Assembly: GCF_035515035.1 (NCBI RefSeq) | Contig: NZ_DATJCA010000026.1 | Location: 1 to 13,852 of the forward strand | DNA from: Gelidibacter sp035515035 | GTDB taxonomy: Bacteria > Bacteroidota > Bacteroidia > Flavobacteriales > Flavobacteriaceae | Direction of reading: 5' to 3' | DNA: 13,852 nt | Part shown: positions 6,655 to 13,852 of the stretch, in pieces | Numbering within the stretch: the first letter of the stretch is position 1 | Layout of the letters: every line of letters begins with the position of its first letter | Notes under the pieces: model-generated | The model's database searches: none | What the model was told of the DNA's origin: nothing | Seen by the model: only the letters and a program-made list of their open reading frames with translations | Program-made: the position numbers and the translations under genes

Positions 6655-7761
6655 TTAATTCTTTCTCAATAATTTTTCAACCTCATCCGCAATATCTTTT
6701 GTCGCGTTTACCAAGGCGAGTTTCTTTATATTTTCACTCAAGAGCTGTTGTTTTTCTGCGGATGCCACCAATTGCGCAAATCGGTTTTCAAAATCCACAT
6801 CCAAATCCGCTTCTTTAATTAATAATGCCGCATCTCTATCAACAACAGCCATGGCATTTTTAGTTTGATGGTCTTCCGCCACGTTAGGTGACGGAATGAA
6901 AATTACCGGCTTCCCCACCACACACAACTCTGAAACAGAACTTGCTCCCGCTCTCGAAATTATAAAATCTGCAGCGGCATAAGCCATATCCATAGAATTT
7001 AAAAAAGCATGGACCTGTACATTTTCAGTGTTATTATACTTTTTATAAACATCGTGATATAATTTTCCGCATTGCCAGATCACTTGAACGTTTTGGGTTT
7101 GAAAAAACTCCAATTCTTTTTCGATCAACTCATTGATTCTCCTGGCACCTAAACTTCCTCCCAAAACCAGTAAGGTATGCTTCCCATGCTTCTGATTAAA
7201 GAAATCCTTTGCCTCTACCGACTTATTATCAATCTGCAACAGATCCTGACGAATCGGGTTTCCAGTCTTTATCAATTTATCTTTCGGAAAAAAACGCTCT
7301 AACCCATCATAAGCAACACATATTTTATCTACTTTCTTTCCCAATAATTTATTGGTGATGCCAGGAAACGAATTTTGTTCCTGGATCAAACTCGGAATTC
7401 CCTTAGCCGCGGCAACCTGCAAAAGCGGGCCGCTTGCAAAACCTCCCGTTCCGATAGCGACATCCGGTTTGAAGCTTTTAACAATCTTTCTGGCTCGCAA
7501 CAAACTCACAATTAATTTTGCAGGAAAAGCCATGTTTTTCAATGTCAACTTACGCTCAATACCTGAAATCCAAAGCCCCTCAATTTTATAACCAGCCTGA
7601 GGAACTTTCTCCATCTCCATCCGATCCAAAGCGCCCACAAAAAGAAACTCCGCATCCGGAAAACGAGATTTCAGCTCATTCGCAATGGCAATCGCAGGAT
7701 AAATATGACCTCCTGTCCCGCCGCCTGAGAGAATGATTTTGTATGTTTCTTTTTTAGTCAC
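6655..7761 (-). CDS. murG: UDP-GlcNAc:undecaprenyl-PP-MurNAc-pentapeptide GlcNAc transferase MurG
   Basis: MurG is the GT28-family glycosyltransferase that converts lipid I to lipid II on the cytoplasmic face of the membrane. The 368-residue protein has the glycine loops GGGTGGH (13-19) and GGFASGP (106-112). It also has QEQNSFPG (127-134), the second-domain loop GGSLGA (201-206), SRAGASSVSEL (269-279) and the donor-site segment PSPNVAEDHQTKNA (290-303). The start at 7761-7759 is GTG, preceded at once by an in-frame stop, so no longer form is possible. The upstream 124-bp spacer to ftsW contains a 31-bp imperfect palindrome. Confidence 0.98.
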   Translation of the reverse strand: MTKKETYKIILSGGGTGGHIYPAIAIANELKSRFPDAEFLFVGALDRMEMEKVPQAGYKIEGLWISGIERKLTLKNMAFPAKLIVSLLRARKIVKSFKPDVAIGTGGFASGPLLQVAAAKGIPSLIQEQNSFPGITNKLLGKKVDKICVAYDGLERFFPKDKLIKTGNPIRQDLLQIDNKSVEAKDFFNQKHGKHTLLVLGGSLGARRINELIEKELEFFQTQNVQVIWQCGKLYHDVYKKYNNTENVQVHAFLNSMDMAYAAADFIISRAGASSVSELCVVGKPVIFIPSPNVAEDHQTKNAMAVVDRDAALLIKEADLDVDFENRFAQLVASAEKQQLLSENIKKLALVNATKDIADEVEKLLRKN

Positions 7762-7832
7762 TTATATCTTAAATTTCAAATACTAACAGCTTAAATAAAA
7801 TGCTGAAGTATTACAAATTATTATTTAATGTA

Positions 7833-7863
7833 AATCTACAAGATTTTTAAAACCTTGCAGGTT
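7833..7863. repeat. 31-bp imperfect palindrome in the ftsW/murG spacer
   Basis: The left arm aatctacaagat and the complement of the right arm (aacctgcaaggt) match at 9 of 12 positions, and all three differences are transitions. The 7 bases between the arms are A/T only. The pattern suggests a formerly perfect palindrome that is drifting. It could act as a weak stem within the operon, but there is no U-tract. The shape resembles interspersed palindromes seen in flavobacterial genomes, which is an impression and was not searched. Confidence 0.5.
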
Positions 7864-7885
7864 GATGATCTGTCCTTCAGGTTAA

Positions 7886-9085
7886 TTAAATTGCTTCACT
7901 CAATATTTCCAATGGATTGTCCAACCCTTCTTCTTGTTCTTTTAATTCCTCACGTTTTGCACTCACACTTAAAACAATGCCTATAGCCATGCAGGTCATC
8001 CAAATGGAGGTTCCTCCACTACTGATTAATGGCAAAGTTTGTCCCGTTACCGGAAACAACTCTACCGCCACCGCCATATTGATAAAAGCCTGAAATACGA
8101 TAGGCAAACCGACACCAAGTACTACTAATTTACCAAAAACCGTATCTGATTTCTGGGCGATGATCACAATCCGAAAGAGCAGCCAACAATACACCACCAA
8201 AATAACCAACCCGCCTATCATCCCATACTCTTCCACTATAATGGCAAAAATAAAATCGGATGTTGATTGTGGCAAAAAGTTCTTTTGAACACTCTTCCCA
8301 GGACCTAAACCCGTTATTTCTCCTGTTGCAATGGCAATCTTTGCTTTTTCAATTTGATAATCGGCCTCTGTGTCCTCACCATTTGAAAAGTTTTCAATCC
8401 GGCTCATCCACGTATCAATACGGTTTGGCATGGCCTCCGGAAATGCTTTAGCCGTCAAAATAAACAACCCTAAAACCAAGACACCGGTACCAATAATTAC
8501 CACCAGATAACGAATTGGATAACCTCCAATAAAGGTCAACATCATCACCATGGCAAACATAATTGCCGCGGTTGAAAAGTTAGCAGGAAGTATTAAAATC
8601 AACACTAAAAAAACGGGCATCCATAACGGTAAAATTGTCTCCTTAAATGTTATGTCCCTATCTTGGATCTTGGATAAATAGCGCGCCACATAGACCATCA
8701 ATACCACCGCCGCAAATGTGGAGGTTTGAAAGGACATTCCCACAATGGGGATTTGAATCCAGCGACTCGCGTTTGCACCATCAATGGTATTTCCTTGAAA
8801 CATAGTCAGCACCAAAAGAATCAAAACAATGGGCAACATGACCAAGGACAATCCTCTAAAATAACGATAAGGCACCCGATGAACTCCATACATAATGACA
8901 AAGCCCAAGAATAGATGCATGAAATGCTTAACAAAAAACGAAAACGTACTCCCCGAACTTGCAGTATAGGCCAAATTACTGGAAGAACTGTAGACAGGAA
9001 GGAATGAGAAAATTGCCAACAATGCGACAATTGCCCAAATCAATCGATCTCCTTTTATGTTTTTATATATTGCGTCCATGTTCAT
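7886..9085 (-). CDS. ftsW: Septal peptidoglycan glycosyltransferase FtsW (SEDS family)
   Basis: FtsW is the polytopic SEDS protein that polymerises lipid II at the division site together with its partner FtsI. The 399-residue sequence has about ten hydrophobic segments. It carries the SEDS motif LPQSTSDFIFAIIVEEYG (271-288), whose Asp (D277) corresponds to the essential Asp of FtsW/RodA. The signature GQTLPLISSGGTS (348-360) is also present. The C-terminal tail (about 377-399) is charged and cytoplasmic. RodA belongs to the same family, but the location in the dcw cluster favours FtsW. Two possible ATGs lie at 9085 and 9079, giving MNMD or MD; I keep the first. It is separated from murD by 119 bp and from murG by 124 bp. 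Confidence 0.95.
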   Translation of the reverse strand: MNMDAIYKNIKGDRLIWAIVALLAIFSFLPVYSSSSNLAYTASSGSTFSFFVKHFMHLFLGFVIMYGVHRVPYRYFRGLSLVMLPIVLILLVLTMFQGNTIDGANASRWIQIPIVGMSFQTSTFAAVVLMVYVARYLSKIQDRDITFKETILPLWMPVFLVLILILPANFSTAAIMFAMVMMLTFIGGYPIRYLVVIIGTGVLVLGLFILTAKAFPEAMPNRIDTWMSRIENFSNGEDTEADYQIEKAKIAIATGEITGLGPGKSVQKNFLPQSTSDFIFAIIVEEYGMIGGLVILVVYCWLLFRIVIIAQKSDTVFGKLVVLGVGLPIVFQAFINMAVAVELFPVTGQTLPLISSGGTSIWMTCMAIGIVLSVSAKREELKEQEEGLDNPLEILSEAI

Positions 9086-9204
9086 TTTGACATTTTCCTA
9101 AACGGAAAACTTATCTACTTTTAATCTTTATATCCTAAATCTTACTTTTATTCCTTTTTCAGAGGCCATTCCTCCAAAGCCAAACTCAAAAGATCAAGAT
9201 GGGT

Positions 9205-10536
9205 TTATAAATTTCTTACAGCATCTTTAAATTGCCGTCCTCTATCCTCATAATTCTCAAATAAATCAAAGCTTGCACATGCTGGCGATAGCAATACAGA
9301 ATCACCAGTTTCAGCTAGTTTATAGGCAATTTTAACGGCTTCACTCATATATTGCGTTTCCACAATAGTATCCACCATTTTTCCGAAAGTACTTAGCAGC
9401 TTCTCATTGTCAACGCCAAGACAGATGATTGCTTTTACCTTTTCATTAATAAATGGAAACAATTCTCTGTAATCATTGCCCTTATCAACACCTCCTACAA
9501 TCCAAATTGTTGGCGATTCCATACTATCCAATGCAAAATAAGTGGCATTGACATTGGTTGCTTTTGAATCATTGATATACCGAACCTTATTTATTTTTAA
9601 TACGTGCTCCAAACGGTGTTCAACACCTTGAAAGTTTTCTAAGCTTTCACGAATGGTCTGTTTTCTTATCTTTAACAAATGCGCTACGGTTGATGCAGCC
9701 ATTTGATTTTTAATATTGTGTTTGCCTTCTAAAGCTAAATTTTTTGTTGACATAATTATTTGATTCTTATCTATCGTTATTTTTATCTCTTCTTGGTCTA
9801 AATACGCACCATTTTCAATAATTTTCGTCAATGAAAATGGTAATAATGTGGATTGAATTTCATGTGATTTGAGCCATTCAGTAATTACTTCATCATCGGC
9901 ATCATAGATCAGGTAATCTTCTTTGGTTTGATTCATTACGATTCTGAACTTTGAAGCGATATAATTTTCAAACTTGTAATCATACCGATCCAAATGATCT
10001 GGAGTAATGTTCAGTAAAACGGCGATATGCGGCTTAAAATCCACAATGTCGTCCAATTGAAAACTGCTAATTTCCAGCACATAATTGGGATAATCATGTT
10101 CTAAAATCTGCTGGGCAAAACTTTTACCGATATTTCCAGACAAACCAACCTCCAACTCTTGTTTCAAAATATGATGGATTAGGCTTACCGTGGTGGTTTT
10201 ACCATTGCTTCCGGTTACACCCACAATAGTTGCATTGGTGAATTTTGATGCAAATTCAATTTCAGAAACCACTTGAATCCCTTGCGCTCTTATCTGCTTT
10301 ACCAAAGCCACTTTGTCAGGTATTCCCGGGCTTTTCATTACTATTTCGGCATCAAGTATCTTAGACTCGGTATGCTTTTCATCTTCAAATTCAATCTCAT
10401 TATGTATAAGAACGTTTTTGTACTTTTCTTTAATTTTTCCTTTATCCGAAAGGAATACTTTGTAACCATTTGCCTTTGCTAAAAGCGCTGTTCCCACACC
10501 GCTTTCTCCACCTCCCAAAATCACTATCTTTTTCAT
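9205..10536 (-). CDS. murD: UDP-N-acetylmuramoyl-L-alanine--D-glutamate ligase MurD
   Basis: MurD is the cytoplasmic ATP-dependent ligase that adds D-glutamate to UDP-MurNAc-L-Ala. The 443-residue protein has an N-terminal Rossmann-like loop (VILGGGESGVG, 5-15), the P-loop GVTGSNGKTTT (106-116), EISSFQLD (155-162) and NITPDHLDRY (176-185). The GVEHRLE (304-310) and YINDSKATN (320-328) motifs are typical of MurD. It ends YEDRGRQFKDAVRNL, the normal family end. The start ATG lies directly beside an inverted repeat of the element occupying the spacer to mraY, so the murD leader is formed by that repeat (TCGTAA then ATG). Confidence 0.98.
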   Translation of the reverse strand: MKKIVILGGGESGVGTALLAKANGYKVFLSDKGKIKEKYKNVLIHNEIEFEDEKHTESKILDAEIVMKSPGIPDKVALVKQIRAQGIQVVSEIEFASKFTNATIVGVTGSNGKTTTVSLIHHILKQELEVGLSGNIGKSFAQQILEHDYPNYVLEISSFQLDDIVDFKPHIAVLLNITPDHLDRYDYKFENYIASKFRIVMNQTKEDYLIYDADDEVITEWLKSHEIQSTLLPFSLTKIIENGAYLDQEEIKITIDKNQIIMSTKNLALEGKHNIKNQMAASTVAHLLKIRKQTIRESLENFQGVEHRLEHVLKINKVRYINDSKATNVNATYFALDSMESPTIWIVGGVDKGNDYRELFPFINEKVKAIICLGVDNEKLLSTFGKMVDTIVETQYMSEAVKIAYKLAETGDSVLLSPACASFDLFENYEDRGRQFKDAVRNL

Positions 10537-10695
10537 TTACGATTTTAGATTTACGAGTTAATCAATGGATTGTAATTCGCATCATATGGTCTCCTAGTCG
10601 GGAATTTTGCACATAAGTGCCAACAATCCGAAGCAAACTTTCTAGTTCTATTTTTAATTATGTCCTTCATTCCAATCGTACTTCTTAAATCGTAA
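10537..10695. repeat. 159-bp unit bounded by 20-bp inverted repeats, between murD and mraY
   Basis: Positions 10537-10556 (ttacgattttagatttacga) and the complement of 10676-10695 (ttacgatttaagaagtacga) agree at 17 of 20 positions. They enclose a 39-codon reading frame resembling the start of a four-helix-bundle protein, and the frame's stop codon lies inside the left repeat. The right end carries a further direct echo (ttcgtacttc, 10696-10705). The unit fills almost the whole spacer, from one base before the murD ATG to 14 bp from the mraY stop. It looks like a small inserted element. Confidence 0.65.
10551..10670 (-). pseudogene. Remnant of a four-helix-bundle (S23/IVP-like) protein gene
   Basis: An ATG frame on the minus strand encodes 39 residues, starting MKDIIKNRTRKFASDCWHLC, then AKFPTRRPYDANYNPLINS and a stop. 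From memory of the family (proteins of about 115-130 residues related to the 23S rRNA intervening-sequence protein), the first helix reads like IIKeRTkkFAlDcwkLC. The next part reads like P-x-x-R-x-Y-N-A-Y-x-N-Q-L-I-R-S. Here that alignment runs without gaps to NPLINS, then stops where SSSVGANYRA would follow. The second to fourth helices are missing, so it is probably a 3'-deleted remnant. A short functional peptide cannot be excluded. No database comparison was possible. Confidence 0.55.
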
Positions 10696-10709
10696 TTCGT
10701 ACTTCCAGG

Positions 10710-11951
10710 TTATCTTAATTTTAAGGTTACAATCGACACAATAGCAAGTAAAATTCCCACAATCCAAAAACGCGTGACTATTTTACTTTCATGGTAACCG
10801 GATTTCTGATAGTGATGGTGCAATGGCGCCATCTTAAAAATCCGTCGTCCTTCGCCATATTTATTTTTGGTATATTTAAACCAACTCACTTGCATTACAA
10901 CCGACAAATTTTCAACTAAAAAAATACCACATAACACTGGAATCAACCATTCTTTACGTACTGCAATAGCAATTACTGCAATTACGCCACCTATGGTCAA
11001 ACTTCCTGTATCTCCCATAAACACTTGCGCTGGATAGGCATTATACCAAAGAAAACCAATAAGCGCTCCTACAAATGCAGCGATATAAATAGTGATCTCT
11101 TCCACCCTTGGGATATACATAATGTTGAGATAATCTGAAAAAATAATATTTCCAGACACCCAGGCAAAAATGCCGAGGGTGAGCACAATTATTGCCGAAG
11201 TCCCTGCTGCCAGTCCGTCAATTCCATCTGTCAAATTCGCTCCATTTGAAACTGCGGTGATAATAAAAATCGTTGCGAGAATGAAAATAATCCACGTGTA
11301 CTTTTCTAGACCTGGACTGATCCACGTCACTAGTCGGGCATAATCAAATTCATTTTCCTTTACAAATGGAATGGTGGTTTTTGTCGATTTCTCCTCCGCC
11401 TTAAACAACTTTGCCGCTTCAACATTAGGGCTGGAAGCCAAGATTTCCTTTTGTTGCACCGTTGGTAATTTCTCCCGAATGGTAACATCATCATGAAAAT
11501 AGAGGGTGGTCCCCACAATAATCCCCAATCCGACTTGTCCCAAAACTTTAAACCGCCCTTTTAGCCCTTCTTTATCATTCTTGAATTTTTTAATATAATC
11601 ATCCAAAAACCCGATGGCTCCCATCCAAAGTGTGGTTACCACCAATAAAATGATATAGATATTATCAATTTTGGCAAACAAAATCACCGGAATCAAGGTT
11701 GCGATAATGATGATGAGTCCACCCATGGTTGGGGTTCCCGCTTTTTCTACCTGACCATCCAATCCCAAGTCCCTAATGGTTTCTCCTACTTGCTGTTTTT
11801 GCAAAAATTTAATAATGCGCTTACCGTAAATTGTTGATATCAACAACGACACAATAATCGTCATGGCCGCCCTAAACGTGATAAATCCGAAGAGGGAAGA
11901 TCCGGGAAAATCAAAGTGTTGTTTTAAATATTCAAAGAGGTAATAGAGCAT
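10710..11951 (-). CDS. mraY: Phospho-N-acetylmuramoyl-pentapeptide-transferase MraY
   Basis: MraY is the integral membrane enzyme that transfers phospho-MurNAc-pentapeptide from UDP to undecaprenyl phosphate, making lipid I. Visible motifs are GTPTMGG (72-78), FLDDYIKKFKNDKEGLKGRF (115-134, with the Asp pair D117-D118), SNGANLTDGIDGLAAG (235-250), FMGDTGSLTIGG with the third catalytic Asp, and HHHYQKSGYHE near the C terminus. About ten hydrophobic segments are present. At 413 residues it is about 50 longer than E. coli MraY (360). The extra length is a charged insertion (about 154-204) between membrane segments. The ATG start is clear. murF, which sits upstream in E. coli, is absent here; 141 bp separates mraY from murE. 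Confidence 0.97.
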   Translation of the reverse strand: MLYYLFEYLKQHFDFPGSSLFGFITFRAAMTIIVSLLISTIYGKRIIKFLQKQQVGETIRDLGLDGQVEKAGTPTMGGLIIIIATLIPVILFAKIDNIYIILLVVTTLWMGAIGFLDDYIKKFKNDKEGLKGRFKVLGQVGLGIIVGTTLYFHDDVTIREKLPTVQQKEILASSPNVEAAKLFKAEEKSTKTTIPFVKENEFDYARLVTWISPGLEKYTWIIFILATIFIITAVSNGANLTDGIDGLAAGTSAIIVLTLGIFAWVSGNIIFSDYLNIMYIPRVEEITIYIAAFVGALIGFLWYNAYPAQVFMGDTGSLTIGGVIAVIAIAVRKEWLIPVLCGIFLVENLSVVMQVSWFKYTKNKYGEGRRIFKMAPLHHHYQKSGYHESKIVTRFWIVGILLAIVSIVTLKLR

Positions 11952-12092
11952 CTTGTATTGGTTTCTTGTTTTTGGTTTAAAGTTTCTAGTTTGCTGAAAC
12001 TTTAGTTATTGGTTATTAGTTATTTTTTATTCTTATTATTTATTTCAATTTTTCCATTTTCATCCTTTGTGCTTCGTGCTTCCAACTTCAAT
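11952..12092. other. 141-bp murE/mraY spacer with low-complexity repeats and a small inverted repeat
   Basis: No gene is seen. An inverted repeat taaagtttc/gaaacttta (11978-11986, 11996-12004, 9-nt loop) is followed by ttagttattggttattagt, itself made of related ttatt-agt/ggt units. Near the murE end there is a tandem cttcgtgcttcc-like stretch (about 12070-12083). The composition is unlike the coding flanks. It may be another worn interspersed element, but no boundaries can be drawn. Confidence 0.4.
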
Positions 12093-13556
12093 CTATTTTC
12101 CTAGCTGTTTCAAAAATTCCTGGACTATTTTATAATCATCAAAATCGCTTTTGACGCCTTTAACTTCCTGATAGGTTTCGTGCCCTTTTCCTGCAATGAG
12201 AATGATATCATTGGGCTGTGCCATTTGACAGGCGGTTTTAATCGCTTGTTTCCTATCGGTAATGGAAACCGTTTTTTTATAATTTTGAGGTTCTACGCCC
12301 TTTTCAATATCTTCAATAATCTTTTCAGGGACTTCACTTCTTGGATTATCACTGGTGAAAATCACTTTTGTACTTAAAGCTGATGCGATATGCCCCATCT
12401 TAGGACGTTTTGTTTTATCTCTATCGCCGCCGCAACCAACTACCGTGATCAATTCTTCGTTTTTAGTGCGAATACTGTTGATGGTTTCTAATACATTTTG
12501 CAACGCATCGGGCGTATGTGCATAATCAATAATGGCGGTTATTTTATCTTCAGAAATCAAATACTGGAATCGCCCTGACACGCTTTCCAACTCGCTTATC
12601 AAACGCAGATTCTCCACCTTTTCAAGACCTAACAAATCTGCAGCAGCGTAAATAGCTAAAATATTGTAGGCATTGAAATTACCTATCAAGCGCGTCCATA
12701 CCTCATTATCATTGATTTTGAGCAAGAGGCCGGTAAACTGATTTTCTAATATATGCGCCTTATAATCGGCGTAGGTTTTTAAGGCATAAGTATATTTTTT
12801 TGCTTTGGTATTTTGGAGCATGACCAAACCATTCCGATCATCAATATTGACCAAGGCAAAAGCGTCTTTCGATAAATTATCGAAGAATGATTTTTTAACA
12901 TCCCTATATTCTGCAAAAGAGCTGTGATAGTCCAAGTGATCGTGCGACAGATTGGTAAAAATGCCACCTTCAAAATGAAGGCCTTCCGTCCTGTTTTGAT
13001 GGATGCCGTGTGAACTGACTTCCATAAAGCAAAACTCTATGCCGGCAATACTCATCATACTCAAGTACTTATTGATGGTCAAGGAATCTGGAGTGGTATG
13101 TGTGGCGGGATATTCTTTAGTATCTACCATCACTTTAACCGTGGACAACAAACCCACTTTAAATCCGGCCTTCTTAAATAAATGATACAATAAAGTAGCT
13201 ACAGTGGTCTTGCCATTAGTTCCGGTTACACCTATCAATTTTAAGTTAGTCGAAGGATTATCGTAAAAATTGGCTGCCATAAACGCCAACGCTCTACTTG
13301 CACTTTCAACTTCTATATAAGTAATGCCATTTTGCAACGTCTCTGGTAAGGCTTCGCAAATAATCGCAATGGCTCCATTTTCAATCGCCAAATCGATGTA
13401 TTGATGGCCATCTGTAATTGTGCCCTTTATGGCGACAAAAACATCATCTTGCGCAATGTTTCGAGAATCGAAATCAATGGCATTGACAGGCACGCTCGTA
13501 CTGCCAACTACTGAGTTGATGGTGACCTTATATAATATGTCCTTTAATTGTGCCAT
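12093..13556 (-). CDS. murE: UDP-MurNAc-L-Ala-D-Glu--2,6-diaminopimelate ligase MurE
   Basis: MurE is the cytoplasmic ATP-dependent ligase that adds the third stem residue. The 487-residue protein has the N-terminal UDP-binding region (DFDSRNIAQDDVFVAIKG, 28-45) and the P-loop GVTGTNGKTT (109-118). It also has HTTPD (153-157), FMEVSSHG (177-184), NLSHDHLDYH (202-211), DYAHTPD (344-350) and GCGGDRDKTKRPKMG (374-388). The motif DNPR (403-406) is the family hallmark for meso-diaminopimelate rather than lysine, predicting an A1gamma-type peptidoglycan. The ATG overlaps the ftsI stop by one base (TAATG at 13558-13554), so translation is probably coupled. The length is normal. Confidence 0.98.
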   Translation of the reverse strand: MAQLKDILYKVTINSVVGSTSVPVNAIDFDSRNIAQDDVFVAIKGTITDGHQYIDLAIENGAIAIICEALPETLQNGITYIEVESASRALAFMAANFYDNPSTNLKLIGVTGTNGKTTVATLLYHLFKKAGFKVGLLSTVKVMVDTKEYPATHTTPDSLTINKYLSMMSIAGIEFCFMEVSSHGIHQNRTEGLHFEGGIFTNLSHDHLDYHSSFAEYRDVKKSFFDNLSKDAFALVNIDDRNGLVMLQNTKAKKYTYALKTYADYKAHILENQFTGLLLKINDNEVWTRLIGNFNAYNILAIYAAADLLGLEKVENLRLISELESVSGRFQYLISEDKITAIIDYAHTPDALQNVLETINSIRTKNEELITVVGCGGDRDKTKRPKMGHIASALSTKVIFTSDNPRSEVPEKIIEDIEKGVEPQNYKKTVSITDRKQAIKTACQMAQPNDIILIAGKGHETYQEVKGVKSDFDDYKIVQEFLKQLGK

Positions 13557-13852
13557 TATATATTTAAATAGACTTCTTGATCGCGTTTGATCTTAACGCC
13601 TTGTTCAATGGATTGCTTTTTGACCACGCCAACACCTTCGATCTTTACCTTCAATCCCATATTTTCCAAAAGCGCCAAGGCATCCATTGTTGGCATTCCG
13701 GTGACATCGGGCATGATGGTTTTATGAGTTTGCGCAACGTTATAATATTTTTCAAAATCTTTAGTAACCACCGAGTTTTGAAAATCTAAAGTTTCGACCT
13801 CATCTGTAATAGGTGTATCGGTAAATATTTTTTGTGCAATTTTTTTAAAAAC
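13556..13852 (-). CDS. ftsI: Division penicillin-binding protein (FtsI/PBP3 type), C-terminal end with PASTA domain
   Basis: The reading frame is open from the right window edge to the TAA at 13558-13556, giving 98 residues of a protein whose start is outside the window. The first part, VFKKIAQKIFTDTP, matches the last helix of a class B PBP transpeptidase domain. A linker then leads to a single PASTA repeat (about residues 54-98), with MPDVTGMPTMDALALLENMG at its start and DQEVYLNI at its end. PASTA domains bind muropeptides or beta-lactams in some bacteria. Immediate coupling to murE and the cluster context support FtsI, the septal transpeptidase that partners FtsW. The catalytic SxxK, SxN and KTG motifs lie outside the window. 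A GTG at 13771 is internal and is not a gene start. Confidence 0.9.
   Translation of the reverse strand, partial: VFKKIAQKIFTDTPITDEVETLDFQNSVVTKDFEKYYNVAQTHKTIMPDVTGMPTMDALALLENMGLKVKIEGVGVVKKQSIEQGVKIKRDQEVYLNI

Noticed and set aside
9097..9113. ttttcc/ggaaaa mini-hairpin upstream of ftsW
   Set aside because: A 6-bp A/T-rich stem is expected by chance and has no further context.
9148..9204. In-frame continuation of murD past its stop (18 codons reading like LSLALEEWPLKKE)
   Set aside because: MurD already ends at the normal family C terminus (RGRQFKDAVRNL). The extension has no start of its own and is too short to call.
13556..13771. A separate 71-residue PASTA-only protein starting at the GTG at 13771
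   Set aside because: The frame remains open upstream to the window edge and encodes the end of a PBP transpeptidase domain, so this is the tail of ftsI.
13577..13789. Plus-strand open frames opposite the cell-wall genes, for example here and at 3868-4194
   Set aside because: They are antisense shadows of clearly conserved minus-strand genes and show no recognisable protein features.

Overview
This window is the 3' two-thirds of a division and cell wall (dcw) gene cluster from a member of the Bacteroidota, most likely family Flavobacteriaceae. The evidence is the gene order (ftsI, murE, mraY, murD, ftsW, murG, murC, ftsQ, ftsA, ftsZ, yqeY) without murF after murE or ddl before ftsQ. It is supported by a very long acidic FtsZ tail ending SFLHDNVD, a division PBP with a PASTA domain, AT-rich spacers and few Shine-Dalgarno sites. 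The genus cannot be resolved from the sequence alone.

Almost everything is on the minus strand, so transcription runs from the right edge to the left. From right to left: the last 98 codons of ftsI (transpeptidase end plus PASTA), then murE, mraY, murD, ftsW, murG, murC, ftsQ, ftsA and ftsZ. A strong intrinsic terminator closes the series after ftsZ. Beyond it lies yqeY with its own possible promoter, a tRNA-Arg(UCG), and at the extreme left edge the first 29 codons of a tyrosine-recombinase-type integrase.

The genes form one pathway. MurC, MurD and MurE add L-Ala, D-Glu and (predicted from a DNPR motif) meso-diaminopimelate to UDP-MurNAc. MraY and MurG build lipid I and lipid II. FtsW and FtsI polymerise and cross-link septal peptidoglycan. 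FtsQ, FtsA and FtsZ position and anchor the divisome. Overlaps (ftsI/murE as TAATG, murC/ftsQ by 17 nt, ftsQ/ftsA 3 nt apart) suggest translational coupling. Three consecutive genes, murG, murC and ftsQ, start with GTG, GTG and TTG.

The genes are ordinary; the unusual material is in the spacers. Between murD and mraY is a 159-bp unit with 20-bp inverted repeats (17/20 identical) around a 39-codon remnant resembling the start of a four-helix-bundle (S23/IVP-type) protein. The ftsA/ftsZ junction holds three diverged GGCATGC-centred repeats, one a near-perfect 22-bp palindrome touching the ftsA stop codon. The murG/ftsW spacer holds a 31-bp imperfect palindrome. At the left edge, the integrase beside the tRNA gene marks a likely integrative-element junction whose cargo lies outside the window. 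No CRISPR array, rRNA gene or complete insertion sequence was seen.
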